Notes: a model not told the origin generated them from the sequence alone. DNA of 64,000 nucleotides from Sphingobium chungbukense (GCF_001005725.1 NZ_LBIC01000004.1:124001-188000); one strand, 5' to 3'; positions 24,291 through 32,846 are shown, counted from the first letter of the stretch. A program made the numbers and translations.

Positions 24291-25726
24291 CAGTTGGTTC
24301 CCGTGGTCGGTTGCGAGGATGCGGCGGCCTGGGCAGCCGTGAACGGGTCACCCTTGTAGAAGAGGCCCTTGTCCTGTTGCGCCTTCAGGTCGGCGGCGGT
24401 TTCCTCCATGAACGTGTCATGGTCGAGCCCGCGAGCATTGAGCAGGCTGCGGCGGTTCTCAAGCCCGGCCTGCATTTCGAGAATGTCGGCTTCCGCGTCG
24501 CCCTTGCGGTCGATCGATTTGCGCGGCGGCGGCGTCCAGCGCATGTCGTAGCTGAGCTTCGCCGTCTTGCCGAACTCATAGGCCGCCTGACAGAACCATC
24601 CCCAGACCCGGTTGAGCCCAACAGGAATGATGGTGTTCCACTGGATACGCTCGATCGAGGCGTCAAACTCCAGCGCGCCAGCGCGATAGGATGAGAAATT
24701 GACGTGCGACAGGTCGCCGGTCAGGTGCTCATAGGTCACGCCGATGCCCGCAGCGGTGGCAAGCAAGTTGATACGGACCGCCTCGCCCAGTCCGCCAGCG
24801 GGCTTGGGATCACCGAATTTTATGTCCTCGCCAGGCGAAAGCGTGCTGATCATGCCGGGTTCGAAGAACTCGGCCGGTGGCTCGCCTTCGGCGCGAGCCT
24901 CCCGCACCCCCAGCGGCACGTCAGCATCTTCCCAATTCAGTGTGCGGAAGCCGACGAAGCACGATTCGATCTTGCGGCGGACCAAATCGGCGTCGAGGGC
25001 GTCATCGATGTCGCCCATGCGCTTGATGACCGGTTCGAAGACCGACCGCCCGCGTTTCTGCCCCGCTTCTTCCTGAACGAACAGGTGAATGACGTCGCCG
25101 GCCGGGTACATCACCGGGGGACGGTTGCGCCGGTAGGTCGATCGCGCCTGATGAAACCAATAGCCAACGACATTGCCGTCGGCATCATATTCGATCCCAT
25201 CCTCAATATACTCGCCCACCTTGTCGATCGCGAGCATTCCGGCATCGAGGATTTGCAGCCGGAAGGGCAGAACGGGAGCGTCGCGAACCCAGCGGCGGAC
25301 GATGAAGGATTCCCCCTCCCGGAACATCGTCCGCACCGCCAGTTCCTGGAGACCGAAGAAATCGAGCCGGCCGCGATAGTCTGCGACCTTGATCCACTCC
25401 AGCCATAGGGTCGAAACCGCTTTCGGACCCTTTGGTGCCCCGGTGATCCCCCAGCCGATAGAGTTATTGACCAGCGTGTTTATAGCCTTGCGGCCATAGG
25501 GGTTTTCGTAGGCCAGCCGCAGCAGCGTTTGGCGATCGATGAAGCGGCGCGGGCGCGCATCATCGGGGTTGCCGGTGTTGACGCCGAAATTAGGGTCCTC
25601 GCGAAGCCGCTTCTGCGCCGCACGTTGCTCGATGCGGGCGAGAGTGTTGATCTGCGTGCGCGCGTAGGCACGCTTTGCAGCGTAGCGCGGCGCTACGGCG
25701 GCGATGGCGCGTTCGAACCGGTTCAC
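24290..25726 (-). CDS. Phage portal protein (lambda type)
   Basis: A GTG at 25726 overlaps the gpW stop (GTGA) and gives 478 aa starting VNRFERAIAAVAPRYAAKRA. The chain includes NPYGRKAINTLVNNSIGWGI, FREGESFIVRRWVRDAPVLP, VIHLFVQEEAGQKRGRSVFE and DLSHVNFSSYRAGALEFDAS, the conserved segments of lambda gpB-like portals. The longer reading frame upstream has no such features. It overlaps the protease-capsid gene by one base. Confidence 0.93.
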   Translation of the reverse strand: MNRFERAIAAVAPRYAAKRAYARTQINTLARIEQRAAQKRLREDPNFGVNTGNPDDARPRRFIDRQTLLRLAYENPYGRKAINTLVNNSIGWGITGAPKGPKAVSTLWLEWIKVADYRGRLDFFGLQELAVRTMFREGESFIVRRWVRDAPVLPFRLQILDAGMLAIDKVGEYIEDGIEYDADGNVVGYWFHQARSTYRRNRPPVMYPAGDVIHLFVQEEAGQKRGRSVFEPVIKRMGDIDDALDADLVRRKIESCFVGFRTLNWEDADVPLGVREARAEGEPPAEFFEPGMISTLSPGEDIKFGDPKPAGGLGEAVRINLLATAAGIGVTYEHLTGDLSHVNFSSYRAGALEFDASIERIQWNTIIPVGLNRVWGWFCQAAYEFGKTAKLSYDMRWTPPPRKSIDRKGDAEADILEMQAGLENRRSLLNARGLDHDTFMEETAADLKAQQDKGLFYKGDPFTAAQAAASSQPTTGTN

Positions 25727-25935
25727 CTGTGACGAATCCTGCCGACGACGGTGCGGACGCGAGGGTTCACCTGGGCAGCGCTGGCGCCCAATTCGGCTTT
25801 GACGTCGGCCCGGAGGCGGCGCAGTTCGTCCAGTGAATGGAACTCGGTCGACCGGCCGTCCGCGAAGGTGACTTTCTTGACACCGGACAGGAGGGCGGCA
25901 TCGATCTTGTCGAGATCCTCTGGCTGGTAGGCCAT
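25723..25935 (-). CDS. gpW-like head-tail joining protein
   Basis: The 70-residue product begins MAYQPEDLDKIDAALLSGVK and continues VTFADGRSTEFHSLDELRRL, the typical gpW signature (two helices and a beta hairpin). As in lambda, it lies between the terminase large subunit and the portal. It has overlapping start and stop codons with both neighbours. Confidence 0.92.
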   Translation of the reverse strand: MAYQPEDLDKIDAALLSGVKKVTFADGRSTEFHSLDELRRLRADVKAELGASAAQVNPRVRTVVGRIRHR

Positions 25936-27908
25936 CAGCGCCTCCTTGAAGTGAATGGGTTTTGCCGTCGCTGGGCGGGAGCCTTCGGGGGCGGCCGGGT
26001 GACAGTTTGTTTCGGCACTGACGGCGCGGAAACCGGCATCTGCGCGGGCTTTTCCATATCGCCCCGCGCCTTGGTCCAATGCAGGTTCGTCCAGCGGTCA
26101 ACGCCCAGGCTGATCGCGACCGCGCGCGCATAGATGGCGTTGTCCAAAGCTTCGTTGCGGTCGCGGGTCTTGTCCCATTTGCGGCGGAATCCACCACTCC
26201 GCAGCTTGATCAGCTTGAACTCTTCCGCGACTAACTGCTTAATCCACTCGTCCGACGTGCCGTTGGGCAGATAAATGTAACCCTCCGGATATTCGTCGCC
26301 GTCCACCGGCTTTTCGAGGCTGAGTTGCCCATAAAGCTCGAACTTCAGCATGGAGGTGCCGATGTTCCAGAGCCGGACGCCCCGTTTCAGCTTCCGACCA
26401 TTTACCGTAACGTCCTGCCAGGTCGGCACGCCTATGGCTTGCTGGGCAGCGATGCTCTCCCGGCCTTTCACCGCCATAACAAAGCCCGGATGACGCCGGG
26501 CCCAGGAGTAGATTTCCATCGTGTTCTCGCCATCGCCGGAGTCGACGGCGACGCGGGTCAGGCGCATCGATCGCCCGTCCTGCGAAAGCCACTCGCGCGC
26601 GACCTCCAGATCGAGTTTCGCCCACGTCTTCTTGTCCGAGATTGGGCCGAACACCTCGATGCGCTCGACAAAGGCCCTCTTTTTGCCGGGCCCGAAGGCC
26701 CATATGTCCATATCGATGCGACCGCCACCGCCGCGCTGAACGTCGGCAGCGCCGATCAGCAGCCCAGCCCATGATGGAGGCGTTCCAAGCTGCATATCCA
26801 TCTCGCGCCGGTCATAGAGCCGCTGCCATTCCGGAGCCTCGCCCCGCTCCGACCATGCCTCGCCCAGCACTTGGTTGACGAAGGTCCGGAGCAGATTCGG
26901 GTCCTTGCGGACCTCCATGAACTCGCGGGCAATTTCCAGCCAGGCGGCGCCGGGATGCTGGCTATATGCTGCCCAAATGTGGAAGGATCGATGTCGGGGG
27001 AATGCGGCGGGGTTGTGCGCCCGCCATTCCCCGTTCTCGTCCATCCACGGCTTATGCTCCTCCTCGATGTCGCAGCCGTTTTCGCAGCGATACCAAGCGT
27101 GGGTCGGGTTCTCCTTCGGAGCCCAGCGGATGCCCGGTCCTGTGCCGTCACCGAACACCAGCTTCTGCACGTGGCCGCAGTGCGGGCAAGGCACGTACCG
27201 ATATTCCTGGCTGCCCTGATCGAACAGGGCATCGATCCGACTGAAGCCTTTGACCTTGGGCGTTGAGCCGGCGGCGCTGAAACGACGCGGCGATGTCAGG
27301 TTGCGCTTGAACGCCAGCCGAGCGGGGTCGCCTTCCTCTTTCGAGGCCCACGGGTAGCCATCGCATTCTTCAAGGAAAACGTCATCTGACGTGACGCGGC
27401 GGAACTCCTTGGGGCTGTTCGCGCCCTTGATCTGTATCCAGCCGCCCTTGTACCGCTTCGCCCTGATCTGGTTGTCCGAATGTCGGGGCTTGAAAGTGGC
27501 TACCGACCGGACGACAGTCCATTGCAGGACCGGGTCAAGGTCGTCCTTGCTGAACTTCTCGGCGTCATCAATCGTCGGCTGGTAGATGAGCGTCCGCGCC
27601 GGATCGTATTTGATGCGCCAGGCGACAAAGGATTGCAGGATAGTGGAATAGCCAATGCGGCTACTCTTCCTGACCGATACCTGCGCCGTTTCCGGATCAG
27701 TGAACGCGTCGGCCAAGTCCGACTGAAACGGAAACGGCCTAATCTTCGCCCCGTCATCGGACCGGGCGTGGTCGCACATGAACTGCGATAACTTCGGCCG
27801 TATCTTCGGAGCGAATGCAGCGAATGCCTGCTCCGCCACCGCGACGCCGTGCGCGCCACGGACGGTTAGCGTATCAGTCGTCGTCTTCGTCGGGGGCGTC
27901 ATCCTCAT
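25935..27908 (-). CDS. Terminase large subunit, GpA family
   Basis: The 657-aa packaging motor-nuclease has an N-terminal ATPase with VSVRKSSRIGYSTILQ (adenine/Walker-A-like region) and DDVFLEECDG (acidic Walker B), a zinc-ribbon CPHCGH...CENGC near residues 235-285, and a C-terminal nuclease with Asp residues in GAADVQRGG, VAVDSGDGE and EALDNAIYARA. Length and order match lambda gpA, which makes cohesive ends. It overlaps the Nu1 gene by 35 bp. Confidence 0.95.
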   Translation of the reverse strand: MRMTPPTKTTTDTLTVRGAHGVAVAEQAFAAFAPKIRPKLSQFMCDHARSDDGAKIRPFPFQSDLADAFTDPETAQVSVRKSSRIGYSTILQSFVAWRIKYDPARTLIYQPTIDDAEKFSKDDLDPVLQWTVVRSVATFKPRHSDNQIRAKRYKGGWIQIKGANSPKEFRRVTSDDVFLEECDGYPWASKEEGDPARLAFKRNLTSPRRFSAAGSTPKVKGFSRIDALFDQGSQEYRYVPCPHCGHVQKLVFGDGTGPGIRWAPKENPTHAWYRCENGCDIEEEHKPWMDENGEWRAHNPAAFPRHRSFHIWAAYSQHPGAAWLEIAREFMEVRKDPNLLRTFVNQVLGEAWSERGEAPEWQRLYDRREMDMQLGTPPSWAGLLIGAADVQRGGGGRIDMDIWAFGPGKKRAFVERIEVFGPISDKKTWAKLDLEVAREWLSQDGRSMRLTRVAVDSGDGENTMEIYSWARRHPGFVMAVKGRESIAAQQAIGVPTWQDVTVNGRKLKRGVRLWNIGTSMLKFELYGQLSLEKPVDGDEYPEGYIYLPNGTSDEWIKQLVAEEFKLIKLRSGGFRRKWDKTRDRNEALDNAIYARAVAISLGVDRWTNLHWTKARGDMEKPAQMPVSAPSVPKQTVTRPPPKAPAQRRQNPFTSRRR

Positions 27909-28359
27909 CCAAGCCCCCGCCCACCGCCTCCTCGACGCGCGTGACGCTGATGTCGGTCAACACGTCATTGATCGCCGTCTCGATGCGCTTCCGTAGTTTC
28001 ACATCGCCCTGCGCAACCTGCGCGCCCACCTGCTGGAGGCGGGCCACTGCCATTACGATCACGCCAGTAATTGCAGCGATCATGTCGGGACGCGGCGCCA
28101 ATTCCTTGCGCCGCTCCGCATTGTCCATAGCCACTCTGTCGGCCTGCTCTTTCGCGAGACGGGCACGTTCGGCTTCAAGATCGAGCCTGCCGTCCTCATC
28201 GGCCCGTTCGAACTTCCGCAGCTTAAATTCGAGGAAGGCCTCGACATATTGCTCTGCCGTCTCGCCTGGGCGGGGGAAGTCCCCGGCCTGCATACGGTCC
28301 CGGACCCAACTGTCGGACATGCCCACCAGCCACGCAACGTCCGCGCGGGTAAGCGTCAT
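27874..28359 (-). CDS. Terminase small subunit, Nu1 family
   Basis: The chosen ATG at 28359 gives a 161-aa protein starting MTLTRADVAWLVGMSDSWVR, a winged helix-turn-helix as in lambda gpNu1. A long charged helix (FLEFKLRKFERADEDGR onward) and an acidic C-terminal tail (DEDDAPDEDDD) follow. It recognises the packaging site. A GTG at 28440 would add 27 residues; neither start has a strong ribosome-binding site. Confidence 0.85.
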   Translation of the reverse strand: MTLTRADVAWLVGMSDSWVRDRMQAGDFPRPGETAEQYVEAFLEFKLRKFERADEDGRLDLEAERARLAKEQADRVAMDNAERRKELAPRPDMIAAITGVIVMAVARLQQVGAQVAQGDVKLRKRIETAINDVLTDISVTRVEEAVGGGLDEDDAPDEDDD

Positions 28360-28457
28360 GGTGTCGATGCTGGAAATTGTCGCCTCCCATTCGCTGAAAC
28401 GCGCTAATTTCCGCCAGAAATGACCCCAAGGCGGCGGCACCTATGACAATCTTGTGG

Positions 28458-28562
28458 CTAGCGACCTTTTGCGCCTTTGCCCCCCTCACTGGCAGATTGC
28501 CCGGAAGGACCCGCGACGGGGTCCGATCGTTGCTGGTCGCCGCAACAATGTTGCGCTTCCAT
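28458..28562 (-). CDS. Possible 34-aa microprotein
   Basis: The ATG overlaps the stop of the zinc protein upstream (TGATG), implying coupled translation of a peptide starting MEAQHCCGDQQ and ending in a Gly/Lys-rich tail. The double Cys is notable. It is short and may be non-functional. Confidence 0.35.
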   Translation of the reverse strand: MEAQHCCGDQQRSDPVAGPSGQSASEGGKGAKGR

Positions 28563-28747
28563 CAGCAGGGCGGCCGTAATGGCGGAGGCTCCTTCCCGTG
28601 GCCGCACTCTGCGCACCATCGGCGCCAGTGCCCGTCGTTCGTGACCCATTCATGCCAGCCGAAGGTGCAGCGAATGCGAGACACGATGCCCCGCCTCGGA
28701 CGCCATGGCGCACCCGTCTGCGTTGTGGGCTCGGGTGCCTTCGCCAT
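28562..28747 (-). CDS. Small zinc-ribbon-like protein (61 aa)
   Basis: An AGGAGG ribosome-binding site immediately precedes the ATG. The sequence has RIRCTFGWHEW and then RRWCAECGHG, which provides Cys, His, Cys-x-x-Cys and His as a possible zinc site. It lies between the tRNA genes and the terminase small subunit. Related short CxxCG proteins occur in many sphingomonad phages; function is unknown. Confidence 0.65.
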   Translation of the reverse strand: MAKAPEPTTQTGAPWRPRRGIVSRIRCTFGWHEWVTNDGHWRRWCAECGHGKEPPPLRPPC

Positions 28748-28830
28748 GCCGCCTCCTGAATGACTGCCGCTGACCCCTCCATCTCAGGGGTTACCGAAAG
28801 GCCAGCGGCTTCCACCGTTGCCGGGGGAAC

Positions 28831-28904
28831 TGGAGCGGCCAGCCGGGTTCGAACCGGCATCATCGGTTTGGAAGACCGAGGCCCTACCGTTGGACGATAG
28901 CCGC
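28831..28904 (-). tRNA. tRNA-Gly(TCC), phage-encoded
   Basis: The 74-nt sequence folds as a full cloverleaf: acceptor GCGGCTA/TGGCCGC, D-stem GTCC/GGGC, anticodon stem TCGGT/ACCGA with loop CTTCCAA (anticodon TCC), T-arm GCCGG-TTCGAAC-CCGGC, and encoded CCA. It stands just upstream of the terminase region, beside a second tRNA gene. Confidence 0.93.
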
Positions 28905-28909
28905 ATGAA

Positions 28910-28984
28910 TGGAGCTAGGGGCGGGACTTGAACCCGCAGCCTTCTCATTACGAGTGAGCGGCTCTACCGTTGAGCTACCCCAGC
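28910..28984 (-). tRNA. tRNA-Thr(CGT), phage-encoded
   Basis: The 75-nt gene has acceptor GCTGGGG/CCCTAGC, D-stem GCTC/GAGC, anticodon loop CTCGTAA (CGT), T-arm GCGGG-TTCAAGT-CCCGC and encoded CCA. The anticodon stem has one mismatch at its base (G-A). The sequence differs from the host tRNA-Thr(CGT) at 42942-43017, although the anticodon is the same as that of the integration target. Confidence 0.88.
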
Positions 28985-29498
28985 AAGTGGGACAAATTGT
29001 CCCAAAATGTCGTGACGCGGGCCGGGCTTGATACCGGCTGCTGGCGGGTGTCCCTCTGGCTGTACCCATCCATTGCTGATCGGGGGCCTTGGCTGGTGGT
29101 TCGGTTAAGCCAGCGTTCCTTGGCCTGCGCTTCCTTCAGCGCCGCCGCGTCGGGGTGCCGGCCAGATTTCGTCTCGGTCTGTCCGGTCGGCAATTATGGC
29201 CCGTCACCAGCGCGGACGCTCATAGCACGTCTGCCTTACCGCCCGCCGTGGCGACGGATTAGCTGTTGGCCTTGGGCAAGCCCGATAACTGGAACGGCGC
29301 ATGCACCGGGTCGCAACCAGTCAGAGCGGGAACAAGAATTTCGTGCATTGCGCCGCAGTTCGCCGGAAGCGAGGCTTCCTGCGTTTGGCGGCGAGGGCGC
29401 CGGTCCAGATGACCAGCCGACCGATTAACTCTCCGAAGCTGCTATGGCAGCGGCGCCTTTCGGCTTGCCGTTCATTTACCTGAGAAGGCGACTCGCCG
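28985..29498. other. Gap between NusG-like gene and tRNA genes
   Basis: No convincing gene is seen in these 514 bp. A TTG-started frame on the minus strand (28975-29193) runs into the tRNA and lacks a ribosome-binding site. The stretch lies upstream of the late operon and just after the NusG-like gene, so it is the likely place for a late promoter or antitermination loading site. I could not pick one out by eye. Confidence 0.5.
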
Positions 29499-30062
29499 TC
29501 AAGCGGCGGTTTTCGCAGGCAGAAGGTCGCAGATCTCGACTTCCAAATCCAGGCTTCCGAACATAACCACCGCCTTGCGGCGCTTCACCTTGAGGACGAC
29601 ACCGGTCAGTCCGCCCAGCATGCCGACAGGGTGTCGGACATTGTCGCCCGGCTTGAACGTGGGGAGCTTGGCGCGGAAGCGACCGCGCTGCTCCGCCTGA
29701 CGCAGCGGGTCCAAGGTCCGGTCAGCAATGCGAGGGTATTTGCCCTGATACCGGAACACTGAGAAATAAGGGCATCCCCGGATTTCCATGCGCTCCGTCT
29801 CCGGGTTCCAACGCTGGTACGTCAGGGATGGCGACCGGGACATGGTGACGAGATCGTGCAGCCGATCGTCAGCCGCGAAGATGATGCCGGGCATCAATGG
29901 CAGCGTGACCTCCTTGGTCGCCTTCGATCGCGGCCGGCGACGCTTCTGCAATTCGACCGGCGTCCAGACGCGGTATCCGGTCTCGGTCAATGCCGTGGCG
30001 ACCGGCAGCGTCGCCGCGCCCGACATGCGCAAGATGCACCACCGATCATTCATATCCGTCAC
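29499..30062 (-). CDS. NusG-family transcription antiterminator
   Basis: The 187-aa protein begins at GTG 30062 (GTGA overlap) or ATG 30053 with DRWCILRMSGAATLPVATAL, a NusG-N-terminal-like start. It ends in a KOW domain, PTFKPGDNVRHPVGMLGGLT and GVVLKVKRRKAVVMFGSL. The linker is long and basic. It is the last protein gene of the leftward early operon, directly before the late region. RfaH-like paralogues relieve polarity, so a Q-like role on the 22-kb late operon is likely. Confidence 0.82.
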   Translation of the reverse strand: MTDMNDRWCILRMSGAATLPVATALTETGYRVWTPVELQKRRRPRSKATKEVTLPLMPGIIFAADDRLHDLVTMSRSPSLTYQRWNPETERMEIRGCPYFSVFRYQGKYPRIADRTLDPLRQAEQRGRFRAKLPTFKPGDNVRHPVGMLGGLTGVVLKVKRRKAVVMFGSLDLEVEICDLLPAKTAA

Positions 30063-30229
30063 CGCTTCATGCTCCCCAGGTCATCAATCACGTCGTCTAT
30101 TCGTTCGCAGGCTTCCCTGCGCAGTTCCGCCACCAATGTTGGCATGGCGCCGTTCATCCCTTTGATCAGGAGCTTTACCGCCGTCAGGGAGGCGGCGAGG
30201 TCGGCGGGGGTCGGACGGGGCTTCCTCAA
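30059..30229 (-). CDS. Small helical protein (56 aa)
   Basis: A TTG at 30229 overlaps the upstream stop and gives a 56-residue helical protein with KPRPTPADLAASLTAVKLL, then ELRREACERIDDVIDDLG. Its stop overlaps the NusG-like start. The start codon is unusual and the ribosome-binding site weak, so the N-terminus is uncertain. No family is recognised. Confidence 0.55.
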   Translation of the reverse strand: MRKPRPTPADLAASLTAVKLLIKGMNGAMPTLVAELRREACERIDDVIDDLGSMKR

Positions 30230-30516
30230 GCGACATCGCCCGCTGTCGGGAGGCGCGGCTGGTGCTGGCCGCACCAGTGCCCATCCCAAGTTACCGGCCA
30301 TTGCGCGCAGCCCGCTGCATCTTCAGTGCTTTGGAATTTGTGCGCCCGATCATCCAGCACAGGCGGATTGCGCCTGCACTCCCCAGTCCCTTCGGCAATC
30401 TCGAAGAACGGCCCCTTGTCCTGCGCTGTATAGCGCATCCAGAACCGGCAGGTGGCGCATACGTTCATTTCCATCAGTCGTCTCTCTTCGTCTGCCATCT
30501 CGATTTTTTTCGACAT
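30226..30516 (-). CDS. Cys4 zinc protein, paralogue of the 35431 gene
   Basis: The 96-aa product contains NVCATCRFWMRYT, GTGECRRNPP, then CAQWPVTWDGHWCGQHQP. The same order (CATCxFW, CRRxPP, FPVTxxxSWCGEF) occurs in the gene at 35431 in the opposite early operon. Four Cys in this spacing suggest a structural zinc site. The function is not known. It lies between the iteron-bearing gene and the NusG-like gene, with overlapping codons downstream. Confidence 0.75.
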   Translation of the reverse strand: MSKKIEMADEERRLMEMNVCATCRFWMRYTAQDKGPFFEIAEGTGECRRNPPVLDDRAHKFQSTEDAAGCAQWPVTWDGHWCGQHQPRLPTAGDVA

Positions 30517-30519
30517 CTC

Positions 30520-31317
30520 TCATCCAGCCCCTTGGTCGGGGTTGACATGGCGGGGGTGTCGGGGGTACGCGCTGAAGGCGCTACCCCCGCCCGCCATCCC
30601 GACCGCCCCGCCCTGGCTAGCCTCCACCCATTTCCACAACGGCACGCCTCCACCAGCGACCAGCTTGCGTTGAAAGGTCAGCGTGTCGCGCGGCGTGACC
30701 CGGATCAGGGCCGTGTCGCGGTCGATCGCTTCGACAGCGTTCCCCCGCAGCAAATAGACCAGCCCCACGACATCGAGCCGTCGCATGCCCGGCTGGCGCG
30801 CAACCCCGAAGATTTCCAGTGTCGTCCAGCCGAGCCCAAACAGGTCCGTCCCCCAATTTTGGAGCAGCATGCGAGCGTCCATGACCAGCGCCCGCCACGC
30901 CATGTCGGTGATGCCGTCCGGCGCGCGCGACCGGGCTGCGCGCTCGACTGCCAAACTCCAATTTGCGACACTTGCGACATCTGCGACAGGCTGTGTCGAT
31001 TGCCCCTCTAAGCCCCGAAAATGCGCGCTTTCACGTGTCGCAAACTCTGTCGCAATCGGGGGGGTCGCATTTTGCGACACCTCTGCCTCAACGCCTAGAT
31101 TTGCGACACCTGCGACACTTGCGACAGCATCGTCCGACCAGCCGAAATCCCGTGCAAATGCGGGGGCGTCGCCTGTCGCGACAGGTGTCGCACGGGTTTG
31201 CGACAGCGGCGGGCGAGGCTGCGACGGCGCGCCTTTGTCAGGTGTCGCAACGGGTGTCGCAGCGTCCGCGACATCGCCCCACGCAAAGCCGGCGCTGAAC
31301 AGGTCGCCCTCGCTCAT
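30520..31317 (-). CDS. Putative replication protein whose gene carries an iteron array
   Basis: The 265-aa protein has a low-complexity N-terminal half (residues 1-130, repeated VATP, VASVAN and VAGVAN units dictated by the DNA repeats) and a more ordered C-terminal half (about 130-245) with ITDMAWRALVMDARMLLQNW, RLDVVGLVYLLRGNAVEAID and RDTALIRVTPRDTLTFQRKL. The start overlaps the DUF3987 stop (ATGA). Location next to primase and DUF3987 genes, plus in-gene repeats, recalls lambda O, which holds the origin within its own gene. No family match is claimed. Confidence 0.65.
   Translation of the reverse strand: MSEGDLFSAGFAWGDVADAATPVATPDKGAPSQPRPPLSQTRATPVATGDAPAFARDFGWSDDAVASVAGVANLGVEAEVSQNATPPIATEFATRESAHFRGLEGQSTQPVADVASVANWSLAVERAARSRAPDGITDMAWRALVMDARMLLQNWGTDLFGLGWTTLEIFGVARQPGMRRLDVVGLVYLLRGNAVEAIDRDTALIRVTPRDTLTFQRKLVAGGGVPLWKWVEASQGGAVGMAGGGSAFSAYPRHPRHVNPDQGAG
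30965..31273. repeat. Iteron-like array of GCGACA/TGTCGC, probable phage origin
   Basis: By eye, GCGACA occurs at 30965, 30974, 30983, 31074, 31103, 31112, 31121, 31178, 31200 and 31268, and its reverse complement TGTCGC at 31036, 31048, 31174, 31186, 31243 and 31255. That is 16 copies in about 310 bp. Two triplets have exact 9-bp spacing (consensus YTGCGACAY) and three pairs of the inverted form have 12-bp spacing. Such clustered direct and inverted short repeats resemble replication iterons. Confidence 0.65.
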
Positions 31318-32846
31318 TCGGCACCTGCGGGGATCACGGTGTAGGCTTCGGCGTAGAACTTCGCCTCGCCTCCAAGGTCCAGCCGTGCGCCGCCCTTGAT
31401 CGGGACGAGGTGCTTATATTCCACAAGGATTTCGAGCGCCCGCTTGAGCGCCGGGCCGTTCCGGGTCTGTTGGGGGCCACGTCGGTTCAGGAACCGCGCG
31501 CCGACCGCTGTTAGCTCGCGCTTTCTGATCCATTCGATCAGTAGGGCTGCGTTGGCAGTATCGTTATCCAGCGCGGAAGTGCCATAGAGCCGGATGGCTT
31601 CGCTGGCATAGAACTCCATAAGCGCGATACCGGCTTGCACCGCCTGTAGGCTGAGCCCTTTGTCTATCAGCGCCCCGCCTCCCTCGAAATATCCGATGGT
31701 TGCCGCCAACCGCGTCGCGTTCTCAGTCATCTTCGATGCGAAATCGGCAATCTGCTCATAAGGTCCGCCGGGCCCGAGCAATCGCTCGCAATGGTCGCTG
31801 AACTCGATCAGCTTGGCTTTCGCCTCTGGGGTCAGATGGACGATCGCCAAGTCCAGCGCCCGGGTCTGGGGATCGCGGAATGAAAATTCTGTCGCCAGCA
31901 TACGGCCGAGACGCTGGTGATATGCGGCAAGGTCTTCCCGGTGCTTGTCGCTGGGCTCCGCATAAAAGCGGCTTCCCTTCAAGCTTTTTGGCGCCGCTGG
32001 GAGGATACGGCTCAATAGGCCCTGATTACGCACGGCCGGATTGCCCAGCAGCTTCCCGGCAATGTCGGGCTGCACCATCAGGTGCAGGCAGAGACGACGC
32101 CCATAGAGGATCTGTGTCCCGTTCTCCTTGTCGGCCCGGATACGCTTGATAGGCGAACCGTCCCAAAGCTTCGACAGCATGCCGCCAGTGGCAGCCTGAT
32201 TTTCCTCCTGCATCGACCAGCCACCAAGGAAGGTGGCGCCCTCGTCTGAAAACAGGCCAAGCGCCGGCATGGCTTCCGCAAACAGGCGTTGCATGCCCGG
32301 CCCGGTCGGCTCGTCCACGGTGAGCAGGGGCTGAATGGGCGGGATCGGCGGCTTGCCCACGCTCTCCAGATCGCGCCGGATGTCCTCCCGCGATTTATTG
32401 CTGCCGTTCTTGGCCTTCTGCGTTGCGGCTTTGAACGCCGCGTCATCAATGGCAAACTCATGCTTGCGCTGCTCATAGTGCATCCCAAGCTGCTCCTCCC
32501 GCTCCTTCACAGGCTTGATTGCGAGGCTGTCGGACGTGGACTTGCGATCACCGGATGCAGCGATGCTCAGCAGAAAAACCGACACGGGGACGATCTTCCC
32601 GTTCACGATGGTTTCGACGTTGATGAACCCCTGAGCCGCCAGTGACGCGGCCGACAGAACTGATTGGGCTGCAAGCGAGATCGGCACCTGCGCCATAGCT
32701 TCAATCGCCAAAATGGCGTTCCGCAGGCGCGGGCTGAGCGCATCGATAGGATATTCGACAGCATCAGCCATTGCGCCGCGCAGATCCAACGGCTGCGGCG
32801 CTACAGACTCGACGTCTGCAAACTCGGATGCGAAGCCATCAGCCAT
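31314..32846 (-). CDS. DUF3987 protein (replicative ATPase/helicase-like)
   Basis: From the ATG at 32846 the product has 510 aa. Residues 28-60 (DALSPRLRNAILAIEAMAQV, PISLAAQSVLSAASLAAQGF) and the P-loop-like SIAASGDRKSTSD are hallmarks of DUF3987 proteins, which act with a CHC2/Toprim primase in phage and plasmid replication. Acidic DEGATFLGGWSM fits the Walker B area. It overlaps the primase gene upstream by eight bases. Confidence 0.88.
   Translation of the reverse strand: MADGFASEFADVESVAPQPLDLRGAMADAVEYPIDALSPRLRNAILAIEAMAQVPISLAAQSVLSAASLAAQGFINVETIVNGKIVPVSVFLLSIAASGDRKSTSDSLAIKPVKEREEQLGMHYEQRKHEFAIDDAAFKAATQKAKNGSNKSREDIRRDLESVGKPPIPPIQPLLTVDEPTGPGMQRLFAEAMPALGLFSDEGATFLGGWSMQEENQAATGGMLSKLWDGSPIKRIRADKENGTQILYGRRLCLHLMVQPDIAGKLLGNPAVRNQGLLSRILPAAPKSLKGSRFYAEPSDKHREDLAAYHQRLGRMLATEFSFRDPQTRALDLAIVHLTPEAKAKLIEFSDHCERLLGPGGPYEQIADFASKMTENATRLAATIGYFEGGGALIDKGLSLQAVQAGIALMEFYASEAIRLYGTSALDNDTANAALLIEWIRKRELTAVGARFLNRRGPQQTRNGPALKRALEILVEYKHLVPIKGGARLDLGGEAKFYAEAYTVIPAGAE

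Noticed and set aside
21630..24359. 909-codon plus-strand open frame opposite the protease-capsid gene
   Set aside because: The minus-strand frame has clear protease and capsid motifs; the plus-strand frame is a GC-rich antisense shadow with no known motif.
24290..26197. Longer version of the portal starting near 26197
   Set aside because: The added part overlaps gpW and terminase in another frame; the GTG at 25726 overlaps the gpW stop as expected.
28975..29193. 72-codon TTG-started minus-strand frame
   Set aside because: It reads into the tRNA-Thr gene and lacks a ribosome-binding site.
30965..31273. Repeat cluster considered as a CRISPR array
   Set aside because: Units are only 6-9 bp, occur in both orientations and have irregular spacing, and no cas genes are near.
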